Notes: generated from the sequence alone by a model not told the origin. Shown: positions 1-10,744, numbered from the stretch's first letter. The stretch is DNA of 64,000 nt from Lenzites betulinus (GCA_022264855.1 JABYQU010000057.1:159594-223593); one strand, 5' to 3'. Numbers and translations are program-made.

Positions 1-1
1 T

Positions 2-2311
2 GGCTCCTCGTCGGCGCCCTACGGAGTTTCTAGAGGGGGAGGATGGGAGCAGCAGCAGCAGCAACAGCACCAGTACCCGCCGGCAATGCCGGCGGCGTAC
101 GCGGGAGGAACTCCGTTTGGGCAACCAGGACCGGGACCCGATGTTTGGATGACCGCGCTCAACGCCACTACGGAGAATGCCCGGCTCACGAGGGAGAACG
201 GGGATCTCCGCCTCCAGATCAATGATCTGGATCACGAAGTCGCTCGTCTGCGGAAGGACCACCACGCCCTCGAACAAGACTATGACGACCTGCGGGAGGA
301 GCGCAATGCGCTGCGCAATAAGATTCAGCGACTGGAGGCCGAGCTCAATGAGCCTCGATCTCGCAGTCGCTCGCCTGGTCCGAGGATACGGCGACGTTCG
401 CGGTCGCGGTCCCCTTCGCAGTCGAGGGCCTCCCAGTCGCCGAGGTCACGATCGCGTAGTCCGGTCAGGCGGCGGCCTCCCCCCAGCAGGTCGCGCTCGC
501 GCTCCCGCAGCCCATTGGCTCCGCAAGTCGCCCCAACGGCGCCAGTCGCGACGACTGCCCCGATTCCCCTGCACGCCCGGCTGGGAGACGCACCAATGGT
601 GTCGTCACTGGCTGACCGCATCCAAGCTCGGGATGAAGCCCCGCCGAGCCGTAGGCTCAGCCGGCCATCTTCCCCGGCACGGCCCGCCAAACGTCCTCGG
701 GAAACATCGCCGCGGATGGTGGCTCCGTCGTCTCGTCGAGAAGGTGGTAGCGGGGCCGACGTCTGGCCTCCCATGCAATTGCCCCCTGCTCCTATGAGGA
801 TGGCCTCCCTCCCTCGCCGCCGATCACCTCCGCCCCCTCCTACTACTCTGACCTCGGGTCCGTCGTCCTCATCACTGTCAACCGTGGCTCCGGCCCTCAA
901 AGTACCCGACCTCCCCCGCACTCGCGGCCTGACGGAGAAGGAGGTCAATGACCTCCTTCACCACCCGGACGCTGAGCTGGAAAAGTCGGGGCAGCCCCTC
1001 TCGGCGTGGTACCTCCGCTGGAAGACGCCCCTGTCCATGTCTGAGGCCTACGCTGCCCTGGATGCGGACGAGAGCGAGGACGAGGGCGATGCGGACCCGG
1101 AGGACTTCGACCTCCAATGCGAGGCGGACTGCCCGTTTCCCGACCCCGTGCTCTTTCGTCGGGGTGACTTGAGCAAGATGGCCGAGGTCAACGAGGGGTA
1201 CCGGGTATCCAAGGTCCAGGGCAAAAACAAGGGCGCCATCGCGTCCACTATGGCCATACAGCGGTTCGCGGAGGAAACGGCGTCTACGGGACCGTGGGCG
1301 GGTACTACCATCTCCTCGGTGGTGCAGGCACACAACCTCCGGTGGTGGGTGGCTGTCGAGTTCGACGCCCGCGCCACTGCGTACTGGAAAGCGCTCCGCT
1401 CCCTGTACTCTCGTGGAGAGTTGCGCCGGTCATCGGGAGTCCGATATCTGCTGGAGGTGGCACCAAGCGATGATCGAACTCTCGTCCGTCGGCGACGGGA
1501 TGACCTTCCCCGGTTCTTCCCAGTATTATCGCCTAACCGGTTCCCCTACCCTCCGATCGACGCATCCGATGCGGACATCTTGTCCTACCACCGGAACGTG
1601 CCCACCGCCTACTGGAGCACTGGGGTACGACTGGCCTCGGGGGCACTTCCTGCGCGGTCCCACCACACGTTCGGGATCCCGGACATCAATGATGCCCGGG
1701 CCTCGGGCTGCATCAAGAGGACATTGGCGGTGCCCAAGCCGGGACGAGTGGGGGCATTCAAGGAGCGCATCCTCCAACTGAGGATTGCGCTCACCCATCT
1801 CTTCTCGGTACCGGGGCTGTATCGGCACCTGTGCGACCGTGGTGGATACCTGCAGGTCCCCCTTCAGCCGGCCGCCCCTTTCCCGTTCCTGGAGTATGAT
1901 GGGACCCGGCTGGCTGCCTGGCTGGCCGAGTTTGGGGTAGGCCAAGATGAGGTGGTCATCTCCTACGCCGAGCGATGGGGACGTGTGCTCCGGAACCGCA
2001 GCCTCCAGCGCGACGATGGAGACACGTCTCCGTGGCCGAGCTTCCCCTCGTCCATCGCTTCAGTGGAGCACTCGGCGGACTGGCGGGACCCGGTACCACG
2101 CGACCAGATTACGTGGGGAGAGGTCGCGTTCCCGTCCGACGTCATGCCTACCATGACGGCCGCCATGGACATACAAGGGGGCGCCCCAGCCGCCGAATAC
2201 GTTCCCGGCGGGCTCCCGGAGGAGGAGCTCATAGAGGTCGACGAGGACGACCACGAGTTGGGCCCGGCCAACCCTCCGGGGGCCCGCATCTTCGGCGACG
2301 AGAGCGACTGA
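2..2311 (+). CDS. SR-rich coiled-coil hypothetical protein, 5' partial
   Basis: The frame is open from base 2 to a stop at 2309-2311. The first in-window ATG is at 86, but a glutamine run (CAG/CAA codons, about 47-70) lies upstream in the same frame, so the true start is probably outside the window. From the ATG, residues about 30-95 form a charged heptad-like coiled coil. Residues about 95-150 are an Arg-Ser dipeptide region like those of splicing-related or RNA-binding proteins. A Pro/Ser-rich stretch follows, then a globular C-terminal half ending in an acidic tail. I do not recognise a catalytic domain. The gene lies tail-to-tail with a truncated copia element only 235 bp away, so it could be a multi-copy, element-associated (gag-like) protein rather than a host gene. 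That is inference from context and low-complexity composition. No intron is needed to read it. Confidence 0.6.
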   Translation, partial: GSSSAPYGVSRGGGWEQQQQQQHQYPPAMPAAYAGGTPFGQPGPGPDVWMTALNATTENARLTRENGDLRLQINDLDHEVARLRKDHHALEQDYDDLREERNALRNKIQRLEAELNEPRSRSRSPGPRIRRRSRSRSPSQSRASQSPRSRSRSPVRRRPPPSRSRSRSRSPLAPQVAPTAPVATTAPIPLHARLGDAPMVSSLADRIQARDEAPPSRRLSRPSSPARPAKRPRETSPRMVAPSSRREGGSGADVWPPMQLPPAPMRMASLPRRRSPPPPPTTLTSGPSSSSLSTVAPALKVPDLPRTRGLTEKEVNDLLHHPDAELEKSGQPLSAWYLRWKTPLSMSEAYAALDADESEDEGDADPEDFDLQCEADCPFPDPVLFRRGDLSKMAEVNEGYRVSKVQGKNKGAIASTMAIQRFAEETASTGPWAGTTISSVVQAHNLRWWVAVEFDARATAYWKALRSLYSRGELRRSSGVRYLLEVAPSDDRTLVRRRRDDLPRFFPVLSPNRFPYPPIDASDADILSYHRNVPTAYWSTGVRLASGALPARSHHTFGIPDINDARASGCIKRTLAVPKPGRVGAFKERILQLRIALTHLFSVPGLYRHLCDRGGYLQVPLQPAAPFPFLEYDGTRLAAWLAEFGVGQDEVVISYAERWGRVLRNRSLQRDDGDTSPWPSFPSSIASVEHSADWRDPVPRDQITWGEVAFPSDVMPTMTAAMDIQGGAPAAEYVPGGLPEEELIEVDEDDHELGPANPPGARIFGDESD

Positions 2312-2546
2312 GTGGTCCGAGGACGGCCCAGAGGGGGAGGGTGTAACGGGTACGGGCGGATGGGATAGACGCCCGACAAGCGCTAAGCCATCGGGCATGC
2401 ATTGCATGACCCGATGGTAGAGCGTATGGACTTAGGCTTGGCGATCGGACGGTGGCTTGGTACTGTACAGTAGGTACGGTAACACGCCCGCGGGCCGATG
2501 ATGTACGATACGCTTTTACACTACGAACAACCATAGCTTGACCCAG

Positions 2547-5282
2547 TCAACTACTCGGGTGTGACCTGCGTGCGTATCTATTACAGGGAGGGGGGGGACA
2601 CGTATGAGAAATGGAAGGAGAAAAGGGAGGGTCATCAGACCAGGAAGGCGAAGGGGTTGGAAGAGAAGGGGGAGGAGGCGAGGTGGGAGGACACTCGTGT
2701 GACTCAATGAATGAGACGTGGAAGGATTCGAGTACACGATGGGTCGGAGCGTGGTAACAGCGATAACCCTTCGACGAGAGAGCGTAGCCAATGAGCACGC
2801 ATTCGAAAGAACGCGCACGGAGCTTAGGGTTATGCGTGTTGACGAGCACAAAGGCCCGACAACCGATTTCGCGAAGATGCGACAAGGAGGGGGGGGTGCC
2901 GAACCAAGCCTCGTATGGAGTGATTCCGTTCGGAAGCGCGGAAGTGGGTGTACGGTTTGTCAGGTAACAGGCCGTAACGTAAAACTCGTCCCAACGGGAC
3001 TCGGGGACAGACGTAGACAGACGCATAGCACGTGCCTTTCCCATGTATGTACGGTGTACACGTTCAACCTTCCCGTTTTGCGCGGAGGTGTACGAGGCGG
3101 TGGTCTCGCAAAGGACCCCGAGCGTAGCGCAAACAGCGCGGATGTCATTGGTGAGGCATTCACCCCGATCCATGACGATGCGACGGACAGGGCATCCTTC
3201 GGCGCGGCGAGCGACAAGAAAATCGCGAAGACGAGGAGCGCAATGGGCGCGAGAGGGCACGGGGAAGGACCAGCCGTACGATGAAAAATCATCAATTATA
3301 TCGAGAGGGGCGACGTTGCCACTGGCGGACACGGTACATTGATCACCGGCCGCGTCTACGAAGAAGGTGGCTCCCCGCTCATTGCTCCGGACTCCCTCAC
3401 GGACTTTAGGCACCGGGGTACGGGTCTGCTTCCCGACAATGCATGAGGCGCATTTCGGAGGGACAGAGGAGGTATTGATGGGCGTACCGGTGGAACGGAC
3501 ACGCGAAGCGACAGCGAGAGTGGCACGGTAGTTTGCGTGCCCCAGACGGCGATGCCAGGTCTCCAGAGTGGGAGTGGCAGAGGTGGCGACAAGCGCAGAC
3601 GTCACAGAGGGAGCAGGACCAGCAAGAGCGTAGAGACCGCGGCCGACACGGAGACCGGAGAAGAATTCGGCACCGCCGCGGTTCTTGACAGAGACGCCCG
3701 AGGCGCTGAAGTCGACGGAGTAGGCATGAGGGCCATCGCAGAGAGCGCGGACAGAGATGAGACGGACAGTTGCCCCAGGAACGAAGAGAGCGCGCTCAAG
3801 AACGAGATGCTTGCCGCGGCCGACGGCGAGTTTGATCTTACCGACGCCAACAGCGTAGATGACGCTGCCATTGACGCCCCGAATGCCCTGAGGCGAGATG
3901 GTCTCGAAAGTCGCGAAGTCAGAGCGCAGCGGCGAGATGTGGGTAGAGGCACCCGAGTCGAAGAGGAAAGGCTCAGGCTTTCCGGCAGCAAGCTGAGACG
4001 AGACAGAGTTTAAAGCCCAGTCAACAGACGTAGACAGCGGAGCGGAAAGAGCGAGCGAAGCGGAGTAAGAGCAGTCGATGTGGTCGTCGTGCTCGGCAAG
4101 CCAGGCAGCGTCCGGATTATCAGATAGAAGAGCGGGACGGGGGTCGACGACGGCGGCGTTCGCGGATTCGACGGGCTTTGGGGCAGGCGCGGTAACCTCA
4201 GCAAGGTGGTAAGCGCGGCCTTGTCCGTCGTACAGAGTTTTCGCGGATTTCGTGGATGAGGGGCCGCCGCGACGCCGGGATGCGATGCGTTCCAGAATTT
4301 CCTGCTTGCGACTTTCGGCCGCGCCTCCGGGTTGGAAACATTCGGAGACGGGGTGGCCTTTGCGCTTGCAGTTGCTGCAGATGATGTCGCGACGGGACGG
4401 CGCGGCCTGAGCGGAGAGGGCGACGTCGGTGCGAAGACCGGAACCGGATGCGGCGGCAGCAGCGATAGCGATGGCAGCAGCGGCCTCGGCGCTGAGCTCG
4501 GACTCGAGCTCAAGGCGGTTCATGATGTCGTCGCTGGTGAAGGGATTCTCCTTAGTGCTGCGGGAGATTTGGTCGGCGAGCTGGCTCTGAAGACCAGGGA
4601 ATGGAACGCGGAGCATGTTCAAGATCGCGACCTTGGTCAGAGCTTCAGCGTCGAGCGGACCCATAGCGACAATCTCGACGCAAAGACGAGCAGCGCGGTT
4701 CGCCTGCGGCTGGAGTGGCTTAGTGGGGTCCATCGTGAGCTGCAAGAGATCCCGAAGACGAAAAACCTGCGAGTGAGTACCGCGGTTGAGATGGCGGCGG
4801 ACGATGCGTTCCCACAGGGTCGCGGACGTAGTAGGCGGCGAAGTGCCTCCGTCGATTTGATCAGTCTCGTTCTCGGTGCAGCAAACGCGGATGTATGCCT
4901 GAACATGGCGATCGTTGTGCAGCCAGTTGCGTGCGTCAGCGGTCCGAGTCAGACGATCGGGGCAGACGTAGCCGAGACTGAGGTAGAGGTTAAGGTCGCC
5001 GTGAAGGGCGAGGATGTTGTAGATGCGCTTCGACCACTTTCGGTAGTTGCCCGTGTTCAAATCCAGGAGGTCCTCGTCGGCGAAGATCGTGCGCGAGTTG
5101 GACGGGATTTGGGTGCGGACGATCGGATCGGCCTCGGACGCGGAAGTAATTGTCGCCGAGGAAGCCGAAGGATCGATGCTCGAAAAGGAAATAGGGTCTG
5201 ACGTCATCGCCGGAAAGACCGGGGATGTGATTTGCCCAGCGGTAGCCGAAGAGGCACGCGCGCGGGGAACCTTCGGAGGCAT
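2547..5282 (-). CDS. copia gag-protease-integrase polyprotein, truncated before RT
   Basis: The frame opens further upstream (to about 5456) through non-ATG codons. The first good ATG is at 5282, giving about 911 residues. In order: a gag region; a CCHC zinc knuckle (CSNCKRKGHPVSEC, spacing CX2CX4HX4C); an aspartic protease signature (DSGAST); a GAG-pre-integrase zinc module with an H..H..C..C pattern (WHRRLGH then CASC); and a retroviral-type integrase core whose later catalytic residues sit in MDRGE and NGKVERVHRT, followed by the family's usual C-terminal strand region. The frame ends in a Pro/Ser-rich linker exactly where the reverse transcriptase should begin. What remains has no internal stop, which suggests a fairly recent truncation. 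Copia assignment rests on the protease-integrase order and motifs. Confidence 0.88.
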   Translation of the reverse strand: MPPKVPRARASSATAGQITSPVFPAMTSDPISFSSIDPSASSATITSASEADPIVRTQIPSNSRTIFADEDLLDLNTGNYRKWSKRIYNILALHGDLNLYLSLGYVCPDRLTRTADARNWLHNDRHVQAYIRVCCTENETDQIDGGTSPPTTSATLWERIVRRHLNRGTHSQVFRLRDLLQLTMDPTKPLQPQANRAARLCVEIVAMGPLDAEALTKVAILNMLRVPFPGLQSQLADQISRSTKENPFTSDDIMNRLELESELSAEAAAAIAIAAAAASGSGLRTDVALSAQAAPSRRDIICSNCKRKGHPVSECFQPGGAAESRKQEILERIASRRRGGPSSTKSAKTLYDGQGRAYHLAEVTAPAPKPVESANAAVVDPRPALLSDNPDAAWLAEHDDHIDCSYSASLALSAPLSTSVDWALNSVSSQLAAGKPEPFLFDSGASTHISPLRSDFATFETISPQGIRGVNGSVIYAVGVGKIKLAVGRGKHLVLERALFVPGATVRLISVRALCDGPHAYSVDFSASGVSVKNRGGAEFFSGLRVGRGLYALAGPAPSVTSALVATSATPTLETWHRRLGHANYRATLAVASRVRSTGTPINTSSVPPKCASCIVGKQTRTPVPKVREGVRSNERGATFFVDAAGDQCTVSASGNVAPLDIIDDFSSYGWSFPVPSRAHCAPRLRDFLVARRAEGCPVRRIVMDRGECLTNDIRAVCATLGVLCETTASYTSAQNGKVERVHRTYMGKARAMRLSTSVPESRWDEFYVTACYLTNRTPTSALPNGITPYEAWFGTPPSLSHLREIGCRAFVLVNTHNPKLRARSFECVLIGYALSSKGYRCYHAPTHRVLESFHVSFIESHECPPTSPPPPSLPTPSPSWSDDPPFSPSISHTCPPPPCNRYARRSHPSS

Positions 5283-5467
5283 GTTGACAATGTGAAGGGG
5301 ATGTTGAAAAACGGGGACGACGAGGACGATCGTGAAAACGACGAGGAGAGAGAAAACGACGCCGGGAGGCGACAAGGGGGACGATGCACGCGTAAGATGG
5401 GTGCTTTGGTTCCGAGTTCCGAGATAGCGGGCCAGGGGTTGATCAATGGGGATCAAACGACGGAAAA

Positions 5468-5477
5468 GCTCATAACC
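5468..5477 (-). other. Putative retrotransposon primer-binding site
   Basis: On the minus strand GGTTATGAGC follows the LTR end directly, as a tRNA primer-binding site should. It resembles the internal initiator-tRNA-Met half-site used by many copia elements, but the exact tRNA was not matched. Confidence 0.5.
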
Positions 5478-5740
5478 TGTTAAAGCTGGAAGCCGTTAGC
5501 CGGAGACTCAGTGGTATGCGGAAACCAACTTAGTATTCATGTACCTGGAAGCCGTTAGCCGGAGACTAAGTACATGTGTGAGTCTTTGTGCGGATAAGTG
5601 TGCGGGGGGGAAATACGTACCTCAGTGGTATGCGGAAACCAACTGAGGCACGGTGTAGCGTAGGAGCGGAAGTATATATACGGGCGCCAAGTCTCACGTG
5701 ATGCCCGATGAGCCATAGCGCGGAAGCGAATATCCTAACA
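5478..5740 (-). repeat. 5' LTR of the copia element
   Basis: The 263 bp segment is bounded by TGTTA and TAACA, the inverted 5 bp ends expected of an LTR (TG...CA). It abuts the primer-binding site. A TATATATA box lies at 5673-5680, in position to drive the minus-strand element. Two sequence blocks occur twice inside it: a 23 bp block at 5486-5508 and 5545-5567, and a 24 bp block at 5507-5530 and 5621-5644. The partner LTR is missing, so the boundaries rest on the terminal repeats and the primer site alone. Confidence 0.75.
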
Positions 5741-6669
5741 GCCCGCGGTCATGCTATGGATCATTGCATATTGTGTGACCTGTTCCCGCGTCGCGTTGCT
5801 CAGGAGATGGGCCGAGGAAGCCACACTAAGGACATCGGAGTCCAAGGGCTGAACTTGCGGCACGACATCGCTGGGAGACCTAGTAGGCTTTTTACAATGC
5901 TTGGTCGTCTTCATGGGTGTGTAAGAGTTGAGAGAGCCCTTGGGTATGCCGCCCCACATGTTGAAGGTTACAGGAAAGCGTGGCGATACAAGAGCCGCAG
6001 TGTGTGAGTGAGCACGAGCAGGCTCGTTCTTGTATTTATACGTAGCGGCGGAGGCGGGCGTGAATACAAGAATGAACGAGTCAGCTACCGCAGCTTCCTA
6101 TGATAACGGAAACGTGGGCACCTCACGAGGACGGGACTGTTTGCTGCGGTAGCATGAGGATCCTGAAGGCCATGTCGTGCTGCAGCATGGGAGACTACCG
6201 CAGTTGCCTCAGCCTTGGTGAGAGCCAGCTTTACAGCGGGCAGCCGAATCTCGATTCGTACAGCGTGCGTTAGTACGTATCGCGATGGACATCTGACCAA
6301 GGGTGGTATTAGTCTCGTAACCAGCCGGTAGGGGGGACTTGCGCCGCTTTGTCCAGTAGCTGGGAAAGACGAAACCCCCGCAGACACCCTTCGCTCCTTC
6401 CCCTTACCCCCGGTCTCCGGTCCCCTACCCGATTGGGAGCGATCCCTGTACCGGCTGGCCACGAGACTAGGGTAGCATAAAACCTGACCGTGTTGTGCCT
6501 CAGCACGCTCAACATGGGAATTTATGGCCTTAGAGTTCCGGAGCGCTTGATGAATGAGGGAGTGAGTGAGTGAATAAAGTAGTTGGAAAGCAAATCCTGG
6601 GATAGCGAGTTCAAAGAAAGCAAAAGGCAAGCAAGCAACGAGCACAGCAGCAGCGAGTCCCGGCCGTCC
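5741..6669. other. Intergenic region with one hairpin
   Basis: No convincing gene was found. The only structure seen is an imperfect inverted repeat at 6023-6080: the left arm around 6023-6036 reads CTCGTTCTTGTATT and is answered by its complement at 6063-6080 with a short bulge. The loop is about 26 bp. Confidence 0.5.
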
Positions 6670-7963
6670 TCACGCATCCTGCGTGTCCACAACCACCGCC
6701 AGCACCCCGCGCGCCGCCAGCCCCGGCAGGCGCTCCACAATATACGGCCGCACGTCCTGCAGGAACCCGGGCACCGCATGGTGCGTGAACACGACCTCCG
6801 CGAGCGTCGCGCGCCAGTACGTCGCGAGCGCGCCCGCGACCGCGTCCCACGGCGCGTCCCACAGCGTCTTGCGGCGGTCGAGCGTCAGCGTGAGCGCGAC
6901 GCGCGCCAGCGGGAGCTCCACGGCGGACGCGAGCACGCTGCTCATCCACCGTACGTCCATCACGTCGTATACCTGCAGCGCCAGCGCGCGCAAGCCCGTG
7001 TTGTGCGCGAGGTCGAGCCGGCGCACTGCCGCATAGATGTCAGCAAAGATCCAGGGGGACGGCACAGGGGAAGAGGAGGCTCACCGGACGCATCGTAGCA
7101 CGACGGGAGGTAGATCCCAAACGTCAGCGACTCGAGCGCCGCGCCGAGTTCCTTCACGTACGCCGCCGCGGGTATGATGTTCAGCACGTCGAAGCGGATG
7201 AGCTCCAGGTGGCGCACGCCGACGCAGCGGTGCGCGACCAGCCACTGGAACAGCGGCGCGTACTCGTACGGGTTGCAGATCCGGAGCGTGCGCAGCGACA
7301 GCGCATGGCCCTCGTACTCAGGCCGGCGCACGAACACGCGCTCGCGGTCGCCAGCCCAGCGCACGGAGTCGACGGTGAGCGCATCGAGGCCCGGGAACGC
7401 GAACACGAAGTCCTCGAGGTGGTGCGAGGACAGGAAGTGGCAGCAGCGGAGGTGCAGCGCCGTCACGGCCTTGTACCGGCGCAGCTGCGCCCAGAACTTC
7501 TTCGTGGGGTGCACGCGGTCCCAGTACTCGATCCGCAGGGCGCGCAGGCGGGGGACGAACTTCGGGGCCGGGAGCAGCGTGGTGAGGTCGGTCCGGGCGC
7601 ACATCCACGGCTTCACGGAGTCGGCGAGGCGGCCGCAGAGTGTGAACTCGATGACGAGGGGGCGGAGGTGCGGCGATTCGCTGAGGGCGCGAATGAGCTT
7701 CTGCGCGGACGCTGGGCTGGACACTCGTGCGTGTCGGAAAAGGAGGTATTGTACGGAGGGAGTCCACTGGCGACATGTGACCGCACAGGCGGTCAGTGTG
7801 AGGCAGTCCAGGTAGCTGAAAACTATCTGGTTAATCTCCGCGGGTAGGGAGAGGATCGTCGTGGTATGGTGAGTGCTAAACAATCGCACGACAGTGAGAC
7901 ATCGGTGGAAATCGGCAGCGACACGAGGAAGATAACTTACGAGAAGAGCAGTGCTGAGGCCAT
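6670..7963 (-). CDS. F-box protein
   Basis: Three exons (7963-7941, 7875-7085, 7025-6670) join in frame to 389 residues. The start ATG at 7963 sits in a short 23 nt first exon with a strong GTAAGT donor. The N-terminus carries an F-box (ILSLPAEINQIVFSYL, then CRQW; about residues 18-60), which in this family binds Skp1 within an SCF ubiquitin ligase. The rest is leucine-rich with repeated short hydrophobic-strand segments such as LRALRIEY and LRTLRICN, resembling degenerate leucine-rich repeats that would choose the substrate. Agaricomycetes have large F-box families, so the substrate cannot be guessed. The second intron (7026-7084) and the C-terminal exon, whose last residues read VVVDTQDA, are inferred from frame. 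Confidence 0.8.
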
Positions 7964-8700
7964 CGTACCAAATTTCGTGGTGAATCCAGGTGCAGAGGGA
8001 GGACTACAGGAGCGGGAACACGAGCGGTAGAGCTACAGAGCGGACGGAAGATGGTAGCGATGCAGCAGGACAGGAAAGCGAGGACAGCGATATATACGAG
8101 ACCAGAGCTGCGGTCCTTGACGACGGGAAATAAGAAAGCAAGAGATCTAGACGTGCGACAATAATGTCCGCAAAAGTGCGGACAATAATATTGGGTGATG
8201 GATCAAGTTAAGAGCTGCAGCTGGAGGGCGATGGACTGTGGCAGCGGTAAGCGCGAGACTCCGCACGCGGGAAGTGAGACCTTGATTACTTACAAGTGGA
8301 GTTCGAGGTATATATGGCTCCCGATAATGTCCACAGTGGCCAGCAGCATGGCAATGCCGTGGAAGAGGCATGGACAGCGGAATGGTACGGTGCCTGAAGC
8401 GGTGAAGTCGTGGGAGTACTTTCGACACGGGGAAACCCGCGGTGCCACACGGGCGCAAACAGACGCCGGACGCAGGCAAACAAAGGAGCGGGTTCGGTGG
8501 CGTTCCGTAGCAGCCTGCGCGTCCACCTTTAGTTCCGCATACGACCACCTCATCGAATGATCCCGCCAGTCGTTTGTGGTCTTGACCGGGGACGGAATGG
8601 AAGCCCCAGGGCATCGCATGCTACAGTTCATCAAGTTGATGCTATGCTACAAATGTACCGGGCGCCCAACAATCCAGATACTACGCGAACGCTCCTGGGC
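7964..8700. other. Intergenic region, nothing recognised
   Basis: This stretch separates the start of the F-box gene from the 3' end of the mitochondrial helical-protein gene. Only short open frames without family signal are present. The F-box promoter and 5' UTR should lie in its left part. Confidence 0.4.
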
Positions 8701-10155
8701 TCAGGAACTCTTCCCCTTTGCGTCTTCCTTTACCTCCTCGCTCAGCGCCTTTGCCTTCTTTCCTTTCTCCTCCAGCACCTGCAGGACTGCCTCATACGTC
8801 TCCTGCGCCAACTTCTTGGCCTCCTCACGCTTGTCCTGCGACACCTTCACGAATACCTTCACGTCGGGTATCCGCTTCAACGCGTCCTCCCCGCCAGGCA
8901 TCGTCCTCACCCAGTCCTGGAGGCTCTCCCACCCCTTCTCCAGCTGCGCGCTTCCCTGCTGTTGTGCCTCCTCGGCCTTCTTCTGCACGAACTCGGTGAG
9001 CTCCTTCAGCTTCTCGTTCTTCGCGCCGTCTCCCTCTGCCGCCTCCTTCACCCGCTTGAAGATCTCCTGTGTGCTCGAGCTGCCTCCCGTAAGTGTCGCA
9101 GCGCCTGCAGCGATGAACTTGTCCTGGTGCTCCGTCAGAAGCTTCTTGACGTCTGGAAGCTTGTCGAGGTAGGGACCCGCTTCCTTCAGCGCCTTGTTCC
9201 ATGCGTCCTGCGACGACGACTCTGCGATCTTGCGGACCTCAGCCGTCTTGGACTGGATCAGCTTGCGAGCCTGATCGAGACTCTCCGGCGAGAATCCCTT
9301 CGAGAAAATGTCTTTGATCTAGAACACTCGTAATGAGAACCAGCTCCCAGTTAATAGACGTGCTGTTCCGCACCTCTTTTGTCGTCTCTTCGTACAGCTT
9401 CTTCGCCTCCGGGCCCTTCGACTGCGCCATCTTCTTCAGCTCGCCATATCCACCGCCGAGCTTCTCCGAAAGCTGCGGGTACTTCTCGCTTAGCGACCCA
9501 AACGCGTCCTTGCCCGCCTTCTCGCCCAGCTCCTCCAGCTGCGCGCTCCGCTTCCGGAGCACGTCGTAGATCTTCATCGCAGTCGCGACGTCTACCCCAC
9601 TCCCGGAGTCCTGCACGATCACGCGCACCTCCTCGTACCCGTCGGCGACGATGCGGTTCACGTCGTCGCCATGAGATTCACGGAGCTCGTCGATAGTGTC
9701 GAAGGCGGCGTCGACGTGTGGGCGTACGCCAGGGATGACAACGAGGTATGACCGCGCGACGTCGCGGAGGTAGTCGAGCGCCTCATTCGGGTTGTTGGGT
9801 GCCTTCTCGGCGATGGCTGTCTTTGCCTGCTGGTAGTAGGTGGCCGCCGTCTGGGACGCGTCGACAGCTTTCTTGATGCCGGAGAATTGATAGTAGGTGT
9901 AACCTGAGCAATTGGGCCTAGATCAGGCGCATATACAATGTTCGGAGGTAAAGAACACGTACCCCCGAGAAGCACGACACCGCCGCCGACCAATCCTGCA
10001 GTCACATGCGACGCGCCGAATGCGGTGCTTTGCGAAGAACTGGAGGATGAGGTAGATTGGAGGCGCTGGAACGTCCGCTTTCCCGCGACGCGACGCGCGG
10101 CAAACGCGTAGTGCGAAGGTGCGGTTTTACTGGTGGTGCGGAGGGCAGAGTACAT
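8701..10155 (-). CDS. Mitochondrial-type helical conserved hypothetical protein
   Basis: Three exons (10155-9963, 9903-9374, 9318-8701) join in frame to 446 residues with canonical GT/AG introns. The first about 45 residues are rich in Arg, Ser and Ala with no acidic residues, a typical mitochondrial presequence, followed by a short Gly/Val hydrophobic segment (about residues 53-64) that could be a membrane anchor. The remainder is strongly helical and charged with many Lys-Glu and Ala residues (for example KLGGGYGELKKMAQ and EEAKKLAQETYE), resembling apolipoprotein or LEA-like amphipathic helices. I do not recognise a named family. A plausible role is an inner-membrane or matrix structural protein, but that is inference from the presequence and composition only. 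Confidence 0.75.
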
Positions 10156-10744
10156 GATTACTTCGTTTGATGGTGCAAGTTGGAGAGGTTGTGAGAGGCG
10201 GGGGTAAATTGGGGACGGAGAAGGACGCGCGCTGGCTTATATAGTTCCGCGCTGCATCTCATCGGGCGCCAACGATGCTGCCGCACAGTGTCGTCACTGG
10301 AGGTGATTCGGGTGACGTCATGTGTAGCACGCATACAAGAGTCCACAAAGTACGCCAGCACGTCGATGGTCCCCCGCGAGCACATGGCCGCTCCTTCGCC
10401 GGAGCCTTGCGATGGATATTCCGGGCCTGGGCCTGGCTTGGCCGTGCACCAACATGAAGACGAGAGGTATGGATATACGTAGTCTGTAGTCTTGTGTACT
10501 CCTGAATCAGTCGCGGTGTTTGCTTAAAAGTGAGTGGTGGAGGGTACAGCCGTTAACATTGTGATTGGCAACTCGAGTTGAGCAAATCTGGGGTTTCCTG
10601 GTCCTGACTGGTGACCACCAATCTGAAATGTCAAAATATTGTTTGGATGCGATGAAAGTCCACACGCAAGTACGCCTCCATAAAAAATGAACTCCACTTG
10701 ACCTTCCGCCCAAATTCAAGTGGCCAGTGGCCACTGCCAGAGGC
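10156..10744. other. Intergenic region, nothing recognised
   Basis: Upstream region of the mitochondrial-type gene up to the foldback transposon. No open frame with family signal was found. Confidence 0.4.

Larger units (their letters stand above)
2547..5740 (-). mobile_element. Ty1/copia LTR retrotransposon, 3'-truncated
   Basis: The element reads on the minus strand: 5' LTR (5740-5478), primer-binding site, gag, protease and integrase, with a stop at 2547 just after the integrase C-terminal region. The reverse transcriptase and RNase H that should follow integrase in a copia element are absent, and no second LTR copy is seen between 2312 and 2546. The left boundary given is the end of the open frame; the real break may lie anywhere from 2312 to 2546. 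The copy cannot be autonomous. The 5 bp next to the LTR (5741-5745, GCCCG) would be one half of the target duplication, but its partner cannot be identified because the other end is lost. Confidence 0.85.

Noticed and set aside
325..948. Minus-strand 207-residue Arg/Gly-rich frame
   Set aside because: Antisense of the SR-repeat region of the gene at 2-2311; composition explains the open frame.
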